From contig NZ_AULS01000001.1 of NCBI RefSeq assembly GCF_000422405.1, positions 516,409 through 580,408 on the forward strand: DNA of 64,000 nucleotides, written 5' to 3'. The stretch is from Microbacterium luticocti DSM 19459. GTDB taxonomy: Bacteria; Actinomycetota; Actinomycetes; Actinomycetales; Microbacteriaceae. The position numbers were made by a program, and so were the translations under genes. Below the pieces are notes generated by a model that was not told where the DNA came from, searched no databases, and saw nothing but the letters and a program-made list of their open reading frames with translations. The stretch's first letter is position 1. The number at the start of each line of letters is the position of its first letter. Positions 47,861-56,749 of the stretch are shown here, in pieces.

Positions 47861-49398
47861 CACTTGCCTCCTTCGAACGCGGCGGCACGCACGGCGCCGC
47901 TGATCACCAGTTCTGTCACGGTCTCGATGTCGGGGCTGACGAACCGGTCGTGGCCGGGGCCTGCGACCCCGTGCGCGCGCAGCAGGTCGCGCACCGCACC
48001 GGTGCCCGGCCCCGGCTGCAGCGGCGCCCGCAGGTCGAGCGCGCGGGTGCCGGTGATGACCTCCACGGCGAGCACCCGGGCCAGCCCGTCGACGGCGCGG
48101 CGCAGCTTGCGGGCGGCCGCCCACCCCATCGAGACGTGGTCCTCCTGCATGGCCGACGACGGGATCGAGTCCACCGACGCCGGCACCGCCAGGCGCTTGA
48201 GTTCCGAGACGATCCCGGCCGCCGCGTACTGGGCGATCATCAGCCCGGAATCGACCCCGGCCTCGTCGGCCAGGAACGGCGGCAGCCCGTGGCTGCGGGC
48301 CGGGTCCAGCGCCCGGTCGGTGCGCCGCTCCGAGATCGAGGCGAGATCGGCGACGGCGATCGCGAGGAAGTCGAGCACGTACCCGACCGGTGCGCCGTGG
48401 AAGTTGCCGTTGGACTCCACCCGGCCGTCCACGGTGACCACCGGGTTGTCGACGGCGGCCTGCAGTTCGCGCTCGGCGACGGTGCGGGCGTGGTCGGCGG
48501 TGTCGCGGGCGGCGCCGTGCACCTGCGGCGAGCAGCGCAGCGAGTAGGCGTCCTGCACGCGGCCGTCCTCGGGTCCGGCGTGGCTGGCGACCATCGGCGA
48601 CGGGTTCAGCAGAGCGCGCAGGTTCTTGGCCGATCGGGCCTGCCCGACCTGGGGGCGCAGTGCCATCAGGTCGGCGGCGAACACCGCGTCGGTGCCCAGC
48701 TGGCTCTCGATCGACAGTGCGGCGGCGGCATCGGCGGAATCCAGCAGCACCTCGAGGTCGGCCAGCGCCAGCAGCAGCATCCCCAGCATGCCGTCGGTGC
48801 CGTTGATGAGGGCCAGCCCCTCCTTCTCGGCGAGCACGAGCGGGGCGATGGATGCCGCGGCCAGGGCATCGGCGGCATCCATCGCCTCGCCGTGCACCCG
48901 CACCTCGCCCTCGCCCATGGCGGCCAGCGCGACGTGGGCGAGCGGGGCGAGATCGCCCGAGCAGCCGAGCGAGCCGTACTCGCGCACGATCGGCACGATG
49001 CCGGCGTTGAGCAGGTCGGCGTAGGTGGCGACGACCTCGGGCCGCACCCCGGTGCGGCCGGTGGCGAGGGTCTGCAGCCGCAGCACCTGCAGCGCGCGCA
49101 CCACCTCGGCCTCGACCTCGGCGCCGGTTCCGGCCGCGTGCGAGCGGATGAGGCTCTGCTGCAGCTGCCGGCGCCGGTCGGGCGCGATGAACGTGGTCGC
49201 GAGCGCCCCGAACCCTGTGGAGACGCCGTAGTGCGGCACCGGATCGTCGGCGAGCCGCTCGATGAGGGCGCGGGAGGCGGCGACGGCCTGCAGTGCGGCG
49301 GGGTCGATGTCGACGCGGGCGCCGTGCCGGGCGACGGCGACGACCTCGGCGGCGGTCAGCGCGGCGGCGCCGACGACGACGGATGCGGGGTGGCTCAT
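47860..49398 (-). CDS. hutH: Histidine ammonia-lyase HutH
   Basis: A 512-residue enzyme that deaminates histidine to urocanate using an MIO electrophile made from a tripeptide. The tripeptide region reads '[14 protein letters not shown]', that is Cys-Ser-Gly rather than the more familiar Ala-Ser-Gly. '[14 protein letters not shown]' near the N-terminus and '[17 protein letters not shown]' are also family marks. ATG at 49396-49398. First gene of hutHUI, divergent from an IclR-family regulator gene (59 bases apart). Confidence 0.96.
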   Translation of the reverse strand: MSHPASVVVGAAALTAAEVVAVARHGARVDIDPAALQAVAASRALIERLADDPVPHYGVSTGFGALATTFIAPDRRRQLQQSLIRSHAAGTGAEVEAEVVRALQVLRLQTLATGRTGVRPEVVATYADLLNAGIVPIVREYGSLGCSGDLAPLAHVALAAMGEGEVRVHGEAMDAADALAAASIAPLVLAEKEGLALINGTDGMLGMLLLALADLEVLLDSADAAAALSIESQLGTDAVFAADLMALRPQVGQARSAKNLRALLNPSPMVASHAGPEDGRVQDAYSLRCSPQVHGAARDTADHARTVAERELQAAVDNPVVTVDGRVESNGNFHGAPVGYVLDFLAIAVADLASISERRTDRALDPARSHGLPPFLADEAGVDSGLMIAQYAAAGIVSELKRLAVPASVDSIPSSAMQEDHVSMGWAAARKLRRAVDGLARVLAVEVITGTRALDLRAPLQPGPGTGAVRDLLRAHGVAGPGHDRFVSPDIETVTELVISGAVRAAAFEGGK

Positions 49399-49457
49399 GC
49401 TCCCGATTCCACACCGTCCCGCTTCCGTGCGGGAGGCGGCCGTGGCATCCTGTGTCT

Positions 49458-50225
49458 GTGATCCCAGACATGCGTGGCCAGGTGCCCGCGGCCGACCAGA
49501 CGCTGCGGATGCTGGCGTTCCTGGCCCGGCAGCGCGGACCGGTGGCCGCGCGCACCATCGCCGACCAGCTCTCGCTGCCGCGGTCGACGGTGTACTTCCT
49601 GCTGCGGACGCTGGCCGCGCACGGGTTCGCCGTGCACCTGGAGCGCGAGCACCGCTGGGGGCTGGGCACGGCGGCGTTCGAGCTGGCGGGCGGCTACGCC
49701 CGGCAGGAGCCGCTGGCGCGCCTGGGCCGCCCGCTGGTGGCCGCGCTCGTGGACCGGGCCGGCGAGAGCGCGCACCTGGCGGTGATGACCGGGCGCGACG
49801 TGCTGTACATCGTCGAGGAGCGGGCGCCGCGTCGCCCCGCGCTCGTCACCGACGTCGGCGTGCGGCTGCCCGCGCACCTGACCGCGACCGGCCGGGCGAT
49901 GCTCGCAGCGCTGCCGCGCGAGCAGGTGCGGGCGCTGTATCCGGATGCCTCGGCCTTCGCCGACCGCACCGGGCGCGGTCCTGCCCGGCCGTCCGAGCTG
50001 CGGGAGCTGCTGCGGCAGGCGCGCGCGGCCGGCTACGCCACCGAGGACGGCGAGGTGACGCTCGGCACCCGGTCGGTCGGCGTCGCCGTCACCGACCACG
50101 CCGGCTGGCCGGCCGCGGCCATCGCGGTGACCTGGCCCGACGAGGCCGGGCGGGATGCGGCATCCCTCGTCCCGCTGGTGACCGGCGCTGCCGCGGAACT
50201 GTCGCGGCGCATCTCGGGCCGGTGA
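49458..50225 (+). CDS. IclR-family transcriptional regulator (probable hut regulator)
   Basis: A 255-residue IclR protein. The N-terminal wHTH ('[27 protein letters not shown]') is followed by the effector-binding domain with '[16 protein letters not shown]', '[13 protein letters not shown]' and '[18 protein letters not shown]'. It is divergent from hutH with 59 bases between starts, so it probably controls the hut operon, with histidine or urocanate as likely effector. GTG 49458 and ATG 49470 are both possible starts. A long hairpin lies 31 bases after its stop. Confidence 0.88.
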   Translation: MIPDMRGQVPAADQTLRMLAFLARQRGPVAARTIADQLSLPRSTVYFLLRTLAAHGFAVHLEREHRWGLGTAAFELAGGYARQEPLARLGRPLVAALVDRAGESAHLAVMTGRDVLYIVEERAPRRPALVTDVGVRLPAHLTATGRAMLAALPREQVRALYPDASAFADRTGRGPARPSELRELLRQARAAGYATEDGEVTLGTRSVGVAVTDHAGWPAAAIAVTWPDEAGRDAASLVPLVTGAAAELSRRISGR

Positions 50226-50256
50226 CCACCCCCTCCCCCGCACCCACTCGAACCCG

Positions 50257-50323
50257 CGAGAGAACATCTGCCGGACGAGAGAGCGGGTATTACCCGCATT
50301 CTCGGCGGTCAGATGTTCTCTCG
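50257..50323. terminator. Long 67-base hairpin between the IclR and YbaK genes
   Basis: Perfect 14-base arms CGAGAGAACATCTG (50257-50270) and CAGATGTTCTCTCG (50310-50323) enclose a further CGAGA/TCTCG stem and an innermost perfect GCGGGTA-T-TACCCGC (50283-50297). Nearly the whole element can fold into one rod. It sits between convergent genes, so a bidirectional terminator is the simplest reading; a repetitive or mobile palindromic element is the alternative. The rest of 50226-50430 is GC-rich with GGGCGAGGGCG repeats and no gene. Confidence 0.6.
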
Positions 50324-50430
50324 GCGACAAGGGGCCGGGCGCACGGGGCGAGGGCGCGGGGCACGCGGGGCGAGGGCGCCGCGGCGAGGGCGGCGGATGC
50401 GCGGGGTGAGCGGCACGGTGGCGGTGGCGC

Positions 50431-50907
50431 TCAATCAACCTTTTCGACGGTGCCGCCGGTGAGGTGCACGAGTTCCGCGAAGGTGAGCGGGAACACCGTG
50501 TGCGGGGTGCCGCCGGCCGCCCACAGCTGCGGGAACTCGGCGAGCGCAGGATCGACCACGGTGGTCAGCGGCCGCGGGTGGCCGGCCGGGGCGACCCCGC
50601 CGATCGCCTGACCGGTCGCATCCCGCACCTGCTCGGGGGTGGCCCGCCGGATCGTGCCGCGGCCCAGGCGCTGCGCGAGCGCGGCGGTGTCGACCCGGTG
50701 GGCGCCGCTGGTCATCACCAGCAGCGGCTCGTCGTCGCACCAGAACACCAGGCTGTTCGCGATCGCCCCGACCTCGACGCCGAGGGCGGCCGCGGCCAGG
50801 GCGGCGGTGGCGGCGGAGTCGGGCAGGGTGCTGATCTCGCCGGGGATGCCGGCGGCGCGCAGCGCGTCCTGGACGGCGCGGCTGCGGGGCGGAAGCGGAT
50901 CGGACAT
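50431..50907 (-). CDS. YbaK/EbsC-family Cys-tRNA(Pro) deacylase-like protein
   Basis: A 158-residue protein of the aminoacyl-tRNA editing superfamily. 'VEVGAIANSLVFWCDDEPLLVMTSGAHRVDTAALAQRLG' and 'IGGVAPAGHP' are the characteristic stretches (Lys in the usual 'IAKSLVF' is replaced by Asn: 'IANSLVF'). Homologues hydrolyse mischarged tRNAs. The ATG is at 50905-50907. It is divergent from the P-type ATPase gene. Confidence 0.9.
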   Translation of the reverse strand: MSDPLPPRSRAVQDALRAAGIPGEISTLPDSAATAALAAAALGVEVGAIANSLVFWCDDEPLLVMTSGAHRVDTAALAQRLGRGTIRRATPEQVRDATGQAIGGVAPAGHPRPLTTVVDPALAEFPQLWAAGGTPHTVFPLTFAELVHLTGGTVEKVD

Positions 50908-50959
50908 GACATGAGCCTACGGGGGCGCGGCGGCCGCCGCGGTCCGGCAAGCTGGGGGC

Positions 50960-52876
50960 ATGAGGCTCGTGCGTGCGGTGCGCCGCTACCCGATCGTCGT
51001 GGCCGCCGTGGTGGTGCTCGCCGTGGTGCTCGCGCTGGTGGCGGCGGGGCGCACGGATGCCGCGCGGTGGACCGCGATCGTGTTCGTGTCGGTCGTGGTG
51101 GTCTGGACCCTGATCGGCATGATCCGGGACGTCCTTCGCGGGCACGTCGGGCTGGACGTGCTCGCGGTGGTGGCGATGGTCGCCACCCTCGCCGTCGACG
51201 AGTACATCGCGTCGCTGGTCATCGTGCTCATGCTGTCGGGAGGCGAGGCGCTCGAGGATGTGGCATCCCGCCGCGCCACCCGCGAGCTGACCGCCCTGCT
51301 CGAGCGCTCGCCGCAGCGCGCGCACGTGCTCGTGCACCCGGCCGACCACGCCTCGGGCGAGCTGCAGGACGTCGACGTCGAAGACGTGTGCGTCGGCGAC
51401 GTGCTGCTGGTGCGCCCCGCCGAGGTGGTGCCGGTGGACGGCGTGCTGCTGAGCGACGACGCCTCGTTCGACCTGTCGTCGCTGACCGGTGAGAGCATGC
51501 CGGTCGCCCGCGGTGCCGGTGCCGAGGTGCCGTCGGGCGCGGTGAACGGACCGGTGGCGGTGCGGCTGCGGGCGGTGCGGCGCAGCGCCGACAGCCAGTA
51601 CCAGCAGGTGATCGCGCTCGTGCGCAGCGCGCAGGAATCGCGCGCCCCGGTGGTGCGGCTCGCCGACCGGTTCGCGGTGCCGTTCACCGCCGTCTCGCTC
51701 GTCATCGCCGCCGCGGCGTGGGCGATCTCGGGCGAGGCGGTGCGGTTCGCCGAGGTGCTGGTGCTGGCCACGCCCTGCCCGCTGCTGATCGCCGCGCCGG
51801 TCGCCTACCTGGGCGGACTGTCGCGGGCGGCGAAGGCGGGCGTCATCGTCAAGGGCGGTGCCGTGCTCGAACAGCTCGCCCGGGTGCGCTCGGCCGCGTT
51901 CGACAAGACCGGCACCCTCACCCGCGGGCACCCGCGACTGGTCGCCGTTCGTCCGCAGCCGGGGTTCGACGAGGACGGGCTGCTGGCGCTGGCCGCATCG
52001 GCCGAGGACTATTCCGCGCACGTGCTGGCCGACGGCATCCGTGCCGCCGCACTCTCACGGGGCGTGCCGCTGCGACCGGCGACCCACGCCGACGAGGTCG
52101 CCACGAACGGGGTCACCGCGGTGATCGACGGGCGCACGGTCGTCGTCGGCAAGCCCGCGTACGTCGCGGCCATCGCCCCCGACACGCAGCGGGCGGTCCT
52201 GGAGCCCGGGCATGCCGCCGCCTATGTCGCGGTGGACGGCCGGTTCGCCGGCGTCCTGGTGCTGGCCGATCAGGTGCGACCCGAGGCGGCCGCGGTCGTC
52301 GGATGGCTGCGGCGTCACGGCGTGGCACGAACGGCGATGCTCACCGGCGACGTGCACGGCACGGCGGCATCCATCGCCTCACAGGTGGGGATCGACGAGG
52401 TGCATGCCGAGCTGACCCCGGCGCAGAAGGTGGCGCTGGCCGCCGGCATCCGGCCCCGACCGGTGCTCATGGTCGGCGACGGGGTGAACGATGCCCCGGT
52501 GCTGGCGGCCGCCGACGTGGGCATGGCGATGGGGGCACGCGGCAGTACCGCGGCCGGGCAGGCGGCGGATGCCGTCGTGTTGCGCGATACGCTGACCGGC
52601 GTGGCCGACGCGGTCGCGATCGGGCAGGCGACCCTGCGGGTCGCCCTGACCGCGATCGGGATCGGCATCGCGCTGAGCATCGGGCTCATGCTCGTGGCGA
52701 CCACCGGCGTCATCCCGGCGGTGGCGGGCGCGCTCGTGCAGGAGGGTGTCGACCTGACGACCATCCTCTATGCGCTGCGGGCGCTGCGCGGGCGCACCGC
52801 CGATCTCGGCGCGGTGGACGGGCGCGCCGGCGAGGGCACGCTCAGCTGCGAGCCAGCACCTCGGCATGGGGCATGA
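50960..52876 (+). CDS. Heavy-metal P1B-type ATPase, atypical subgroup
   Basis: A 638-residue transport ATPase without an N-terminal metal-binding domain. It has the phosphatase motif 'SLTGESMPV', the ion-site 'TPCP' (Thr271-Pro274), the phosphorylation motif DKTGT with Asp315, and 'VGDGVNDAP'. The last transmembrane helix pair carries 'LVQEGVDLTTILYALRAL', where P1B-4 enzymes have His-Glu-Gly. In the nucleotide-binding domain 'YSAHVL' replaces the usual Ser-x-His-Pro motif. Metal specificity therefore cannot be assigned. The gene's end overlaps the convergent methyltransferase by 35 bases. Confidence 0.88.
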   Translation: MRLVRAVRRYPIVVAAVVVLAVVLALVAAGRTDAARWTAIVFVSVVVVWTLIGMIRDVLRGHVGLDVLAVVAMVATLAVDEYIASLVIVLMLSGGEALEDVASRRATRELTALLERSPQRAHVLVHPADHASGELQDVDVEDVCVGDVLLVRPAEVVPVDGVLLSDDASFDLSSLTGESMPVARGAGAEVPSGAVNGPVAVRLRAVRRSADSQYQQVIALVRSAQESRAPVVRLADRFAVPFTAVSLVIAAAAWAISGEAVRFAEVLVLATPCPLLIAAPVAYLGGLSRAAKAGVIVKGGAVLEQLARVRSAAFDKTGTLTRGHPRLVAVRPQPGFDEDGLLALAASAEDYSAHVLADGIRAAALSRGVPLRPATHADEVATNGVTAVIDGRTVVVGKPAYVAAIAPDTQRAVLEPGHAAAYVAVDGRFAGVLVLADQVRPEAAAVVGWLRRHGVARTAMLTGDVHGTAASIASQVGIDEVHAELTPAQKVALAAGIRPRPVLMVGDGVNDAPVLAAADVGMAMGARGSTAAGQAADAVVLRDTLTGVADAVAIGQATLRVALTAIGIGIALSIGLMLVATTGVIPAVAGALVQEGVDLTTILYALRALRGRTADLGAVDGRAGEGTLSCEPAPRHGA

Positions 52877-53642
52877 CGAGCCATCCGTCCTCGTCGGCGG
52901 CCCACTCCCGCCACGCGTCGCTGATGCGCTGCAGGCCGTCCTGATCGGTGACGCCCTGCGTCAGGGCGTGCTCGGCGAAGGCGGACTGGAGGGCGCGGTC
53001 GGCCCACATCCCGCCCCACCAGGCACGGTCCTCCGGCGTGGTGAACAGCCACTGCGACGCGGTGGCGGTGATGTCGGCGAAGCCGGCCGCGCGGGCCCAG
53101 GCCTTCAGCCGGCGGCCGGACGCGGGCTCGCCGCCGAGGCCACGGTGCATGCGGCAGTACACGTCGAGCCACTCGTCCAGCCCGGCCGAGTGCGGATACC
53201 AGAACGTGCCCTCGTAGTCGACCTCGCGCACCGAGACCACACCGTCCGGGCGCACCACGCGCCGGAACTCGCGCAGCGCATCGATCGGGCGGGACAGGTG
53301 GTGCAGCACCTGATGCACATGAACGACGTCGAACGCGTTCTCGGGCGCGTCCAGCCGGTAGGCGTCGCCGACGCGGAAGGAGAGATTGGTCACGCCGCGC
53401 GCGGCGGCCAGCGCCGCGGCCTTCGCGACCACCTCGGCCGAGGCATCCACGCCCACGACCTCGCCGGGGGCGACCCGCTCGGCGAGCTCGACCGTGATCG
53501 TTCCGGGACCGGCACCGACGTCGAGCACCGACAGTCCGGGCCGCAGCAACGGCTCGAGGTGGGCGGCGGAGTTGGCGATCGTGCGCCATTCGTGCGAACG
53601 CAGCACGCTCTCGTGGTGCCCGTGGGCGTAGGGATCCGACAT
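52842..53642 (-). CDS. Class I SAM-dependent methyltransferase
   Basis: A 266-residue methyltransferase with the SAM-binding loop 'VLDVGAGPGTITVELAERV' (motif I), 'VVGVDASAEVV' (post-I), 'AFDVVHVHQVLHHLSRPIDALREFRRVVRPDG' (motifs II-III). It resembles UbiE/Methyltransf_11 proteins; the C-terminal half is lineage-specific and Trp-rich. The substrate is unknown. ATG at 53640-53642. It overlaps the ATPase gene end by 35 bases, tail to tail. Confidence 0.88.
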   Translation of the reverse strand: MSDPYAHGHHESVLRSHEWRTIANSAAHLEPLLRPGLSVLDVGAGPGTITVELAERVAPGEVVGVDASAEVVAKAAALAAARGVTNLSFRVGDAYRLDAPENAFDVVHVHQVLHHLSRPIDALREFRRVVRPDGVVSVREVDYEGTFWYPHSAGLDEWLDVYCRMHRGLGGEPASGRRLKAWARAAGFADITATASQWLFTTPEDRAWWGGMWADRALQSAFAEHALTQGVTDQDGLQRISDAWREWAADEDGWLVMPHAEVLARS

Positions 53643-53738
53643 CCTCGAAGGCTACCGGGCGGGGGCACCCCGCAGGACGGGATCGGCCCGGGGTCGGGCC
53701 GTCCCGCCGCGGCCCGAGAACAGGCACAATGGAGAGGA

Positions 53739-53756
53739 TGCCGCGAAGCCGCGGCA
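53739..53756. promoter_or_regulatory. Hairpin upstream of the Leu/Val dehydrogenase gene
   Basis: TGCCGCG-AAGC-CGCGGCA (53739-53756), a perfect 7-base stem, lies 40 bases before the dehydrogenase start in the 154-base divergent region. A CACAAT at 53725-53730 could be a -10 for the same gene, which would put the hairpin at or just after the transcription start. This is suggestive only. Confidence 0.3.
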
Positions 53757-53796
53757 CCACCCGCACAGCCCACAAGGCCGGCCGAAAGAGGACGCG

Positions 53797-54864
53797 ATGA
53801 CGCACACCCTGCCCCTGCCCGATTTCACCCACGAGCGCGTGGAGGTGATCACCGGCCCGCGCAGCGGCCTGTTCATCACCGTCGCCCTGCATTCCTCGGC
53901 CCTCGGGTCCGCCCTGGGCGGTGCCCGGCTGTGGACCTACCCGCACTGGAGCGACGCGCTCGGCGACGCCCTGCGGCTGTCGGCCGCGATGACCCTGAAG
54001 AACGCCGCCGCGGGGCTGGACGCCGGCGGCGGCAAGTCGGTGCTGCGCCTGGAACCCGGTCAGACCCTCGACGCCGACCGACGCCGCGCCGCCTTCCTCG
54101 ACCTGGGCGACGCCGTCGAGTCCCTCGGCGGCCGCTACCGCACCGCCGAGGACGTCGGCTCCACCGCCGAGGACATGCTCACCGTCAGCGAACGCACCGC
54201 GCACGTGGTGGGACTGCCCGACACCGCCGGGGGCGAGGGCGAACCCGCCGGCCCCACCAGCCTCGGCGTCTACGAGTCACTGCGTGCCACCCTCGAGCGT
54301 GTCACCGGAACGGCCGACGTCGCCGAGCGGCGTGTCACGATCTCAGGCCTCGGTCAGGTCGGCTCGCGCCTGGCCCGGCGGCTGGCCGGTGAGGGCGCGA
54401 TCCTCACCGTCACCGACGTCAACCCCGCCAAGAAGGACCTGGCCGCCGAACTCGGCGCCACCTGGGTCACGCCGGGCACCGAGCAGCACGTGCCCGGCGA
54501 TGTGTTCGTGCCGGCCGGCATCGGCGGCGTGCTCGACGACGACACCATCGACGCCCTGCAGGTGTCGGCCGTCTGCGGCCCGGCGAACAACCCGCTCGCC
54601 GACCGGTCCGGCGCCGACCGGCTGGCCGCCCGCGGCATCCTGTACGCGCCCGACTTCGTGGTCAACGCGGGCGGTGTGATCTACCTCGACCTCGAGGCCA
54701 AGCATCACGGCACCCACGACGAGATCATGCAGCGGGTCAGCGGCATCGGTGACACACTGCGTCGCGTCTTCGACGAGGCGGCGAGCGCGGGCACCACGCC
54801 GCTGGCCGCCGCCGAGCACCTCGCCGCGCAGCGTCTGGGAGCCGCCCGCGCCGCCCGGGTCTGA
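53797..54864 (+). CDS. Leucine/valine dehydrogenase
   Basis: A 355-residue amino acid dehydrogenase of the Glu/Leu/Phe/Val family that deaminates branched-chain amino acids to 2-oxo acids with NAD+. The substrate and catalytic lysines fall at Lys68 ('MTLKNAAAG') and Lys80 ('GGGKSVL'), the same numbers as in Bacillus leucine dehydrogenase. The Rossmann 'ISGLGQVGSRLARRL' and 'ADFVVNAGGVI'-type segment ('PDFVVNAGGVIYL') follow. Leu versus Val preference cannot be decided. ATG at 53797 with AAAGAGG upstream. Two strong palindromes follow. Confidence 0.92.
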   Translation: MTHTLPLPDFTHERVEVITGPRSGLFITVALHSSALGSALGGARLWTYPHWSDALGDALRLSAAMTLKNAAAGLDAGGGKSVLRLEPGQTLDADRRRAAFLDLGDAVESLGGRYRTAEDVGSTAEDMLTVSERTAHVVGLPDTAGGEGEPAGPTSLGVYESLRATLERVTGTADVAERRVTISGLGQVGSRLARRLAGEGAILTVTDVNPAKKDLAAELGATWVTPGTEQHVPGDVFVPAGIGGVLDDDTIDALQVSAVCGPANNPLADRSGADRLAARGILYAPDFVVNAGGVIYLDLEAKHHGTHDEIMQRVSGIGDTLRRVFDEAASAGTTPLAAAEHLAAQRLGAARAARV

Positions 54865-54917
54865 GCCGGCCCGGCCCGGCCGGGCCGCCGCAGCCCGGCC
54901 CCTCCATGCCCCACGCA

Positions 54918-54960
54918 CACTCGGACTCGGTTTCACATCGTGTGAAACCGAGTCCGAGTG
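54918..54960. promoter_or_regulatory. Perfect 43-base palindrome (20-base arms)
   Basis: CACTCGGACTCGGTTTCACA (54918-54937) is the exact reverse complement of 54941-54960, around a TCG spacer. It lies 54 bases after the dehydrogenase stop and 81 bases before the ligase start. It could be a terminator hairpin without a T-tract or an operator for the ligase gene. Such perfect 20-base arms are unlikely by chance. Confidence 0.6.
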
Positions 54961-54970
54961 GCATGATGGA

Positions 54971-54998
54971 CGGCAACCGGCGACGACGCCGGTTGCCG
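54971..54998. promoter_or_regulatory. Second perfect hairpin upstream of the acyl-CoA ligase gene
   Basis: CGGCAACCGGCG (54971-54982) pairs perfectly with CGCCGGTTGCCG (54987-54998) around an ACGA tetraloop, only 10 bases after the 43-base palindrome and 43 bases before the ligase start. In the 5' leader it could act as a leader hairpin or protein site. Confidence 0.5.
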
Positions 54999-55040
54999 GC
55001 ACCCGCACCGGCATGCACGAAGAATCAAGGGAGAAGCCTC

Positions 55041-56630
55041 GTGTTCCACAGCCCGTTCGCCGACGTCGAGATCCCCGCGCTCAGCGTCTACGACTACCTG
55101 TTCGGTGATCTGTCCGACGCCGACGCCGCCCGCATCGCCCTCGTCGACCCGGCCAGCGGTGCCGAGACCACGTACGGGGCTCTGAAGGCCCAGATCGACG
55201 CGTTCGCCGGTGCGCTGGCCGCCCGGGGCGTGGACGCCGACACCGTCGTGGGCGTCCTCTGCCCGAACATCCCCGCGTTCGCCACCGTCTTCCACGGCGT
55301 GCTGCGGCTGGGGGCTGCGGTCACCACGTTCAACTCGCTGTACACCGCCGACGACATCCGCACGCAGATCTCCGACGCCGGCGCCACCTGGCTGGTGACC
55401 GTGAGCCCGTTGCTGCCGCAGGCCACGGCCGCCGCCTCGGCCTGCGGCATCCCCGACGACCACGTCATCGTCCTCGACGGCGCCGACGGCCACCCGAACC
55501 TGCGCGAGCTGCTCGGCGAAGGGCGCACCCCGCCTGCGGTGAGCTTCGATCCGGCCACGCACCTGGCGGTGCTGCCGTACTCGTCGGGCACCACCGGCAT
55601 CCCCAAGGGCGTCATGCTCAGCCACCGCAACCTGGTCGCCAACGTCGAGCAGTCACGGGTGAACATCGACCTGCGCTCCACCGACCGGGTGCTGGCGGTG
55701 CTGCCGTTCTTCCACATCTACGGCATGACGGTGCTGCTGAACCTCGCGCTGCGCCAGCGGGCGAGCCTGGTCACCATGCCGCGGTTCGACCTGGCCGAGT
55801 TCCTGAAGAACATCCAGGACTTCGGCTGCACCTACCTGTACATCGCCCCGCCGATCGCGGTCGCCCTCGCCAAGCATCCGATCGTCGACGACTACGACAT
55901 CTCCACGGTGCACTCGGTGTTCTCGGGCGCCGCCCCGTTGGATGGTGAGACCGCCCGGCTGGCGGGAGCCCGCATCCACGCCCGCATGATGCAGGGATAC
56001 GGGCTCACCGAGACGAGCCCCGTCACCCACGCCATGCCGTACGACCGCGACGACGTGCCGGTCAGCTCGGTGGGCGTGCTGCTGCCGAACACGGTCTGCA
56101 AGCTGGTCGACCCCGACACCGGCGAAGAGATCACCGAGTTCGGTCAGAACGGTCAGACCCGCCCGGGCGAGCTGTGGATCCGCGGCCCGCAGGTGATGAT
56201 GGGCTACCTGAACAAGCCGGATGCCACGGCGAACGCGATCGACGACGAGGGCTTCTTCCACACCGGGGATGTCGCCACCGCGCACGAGGGCGGCTGGTTC
56301 ACCGTCGTCGATCGGGTCAAAGAGCTCATCAAATACCACGGTTACCAGGTGCCGCCGGCGGAGCTGGAGGCGCTGCTGCTGGGCCACCCGAAGGTGGCGG
56401 ATGTCGCCGTCATCGGCGTGCGCGACGACGAGGGCGAGGAGATCCCGAAGGCGTTCGTGGTGCCCGCGGCCGGGGCCGAGCTGGGTGCCGACGAGGTGAT
56501 GGCGTTCGTGGCCGAGCGGGTCGCGCCCTACAAGAAGGTGCGCCGCGTGGAGTTCGTCGAGGCGATCCCGAAGTCCAGCTCGGGAAAGATCCTGCGCAAA
56601 GACCTGCGCGCCCGCGAACAGGGCGCCTGA
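55041..56630 (+). CDS. AMP-dependent acyl-CoA synthetase (4-coumarate:CoA ligase-like)
   Basis: A 529-residue adenylate-forming ligase. The phosphate loop is 'YSSGTTGIPKGVMLSHRN', followed by 'QGYGLTETSPV' (A5), 'GFFHTGDVA' (A7), 'DRVKELIKYHGYQVPPAELE' (A8) and the catalytic lysine in 'PKSSSGKILRK' (A10). The substrate acid, aromatic or fatty, is unknown. GTG start at 55041 with AAGGGAG before it. It is followed by the FHA gene, with a GC hairpin in between. Confidence 0.92.
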   Translation: MFHSPFADVEIPALSVYDYLFGDLSDADAARIALVDPASGAETTYGALKAQIDAFAGALAARGVDADTVVGVLCPNIPAFATVFHGVLRLGAAVTTFNSLYTADDIRTQISDAGATWLVTVSPLLPQATAAASACGIPDDHVIVLDGADGHPNLRELLGEGRTPPAVSFDPATHLAVLPYSSGTTGIPKGVMLSHRNLVANVEQSRVNIDLRSTDRVLAVLPFFHIYGMTVLLNLALRQRASLVTMPRFDLAEFLKNIQDFGCTYLYIAPPIAVALAKHPIVDDYDISTVHSVFSGAAPLDGETARLAGARIHARMMQGYGLTETSPVTHAMPYDRDDVPVSSVGVLLPNTVCKLVDPDTGEEITEFGQNGQTRPGELWIRGPQVMMGYLNKPDATANAIDDEGFFHTGDVATAHEGGWFTVVDRVKELIKYHGYQVPPAELEALLLGHPKVADVAVIGVRDDEGEEIPKAFVVPAAGAELGADEVMAFVAERVAPYKKVRRVEFVEAIPKSSSGKILRKDLRAREQGA

Positions 56631-56661
56631 CCCGCCTCTCCCGCGCGGACCCCTCTCGCAC

Positions 56662-56691
56662 CGGGGGCCCCGTTCGATCCGGCGGCCCCCG
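56662..56691. terminator. Terminator-like hairpin after the acyl-CoA ligase gene
   Basis: CGGGGGCC (56662-56669) and GGCCCCCG (56684-56691) form perfect 8-base arms around a 14-base loop, 31 bases after the ligase stop. A TATCCT at 56709-56714 downstream may be a -10 for the next gene, which supports separate transcription. Confidence 0.4.
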
Positions 56692-56749
56692 AGCGCGGGA
56701 ACGGACCTATCCTGGGGGCAGATCCGTCTCACGACGAGGGGGTTCGGCC

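Noticed and set aside
46211..49669. A single 1152-codon frame spanning hutU and antisense of hutH in another frame
   Set aside because: Only the hutU part has family motifs; hutU starts at the ATG at 47858-47860 overlapping the hutH stop.
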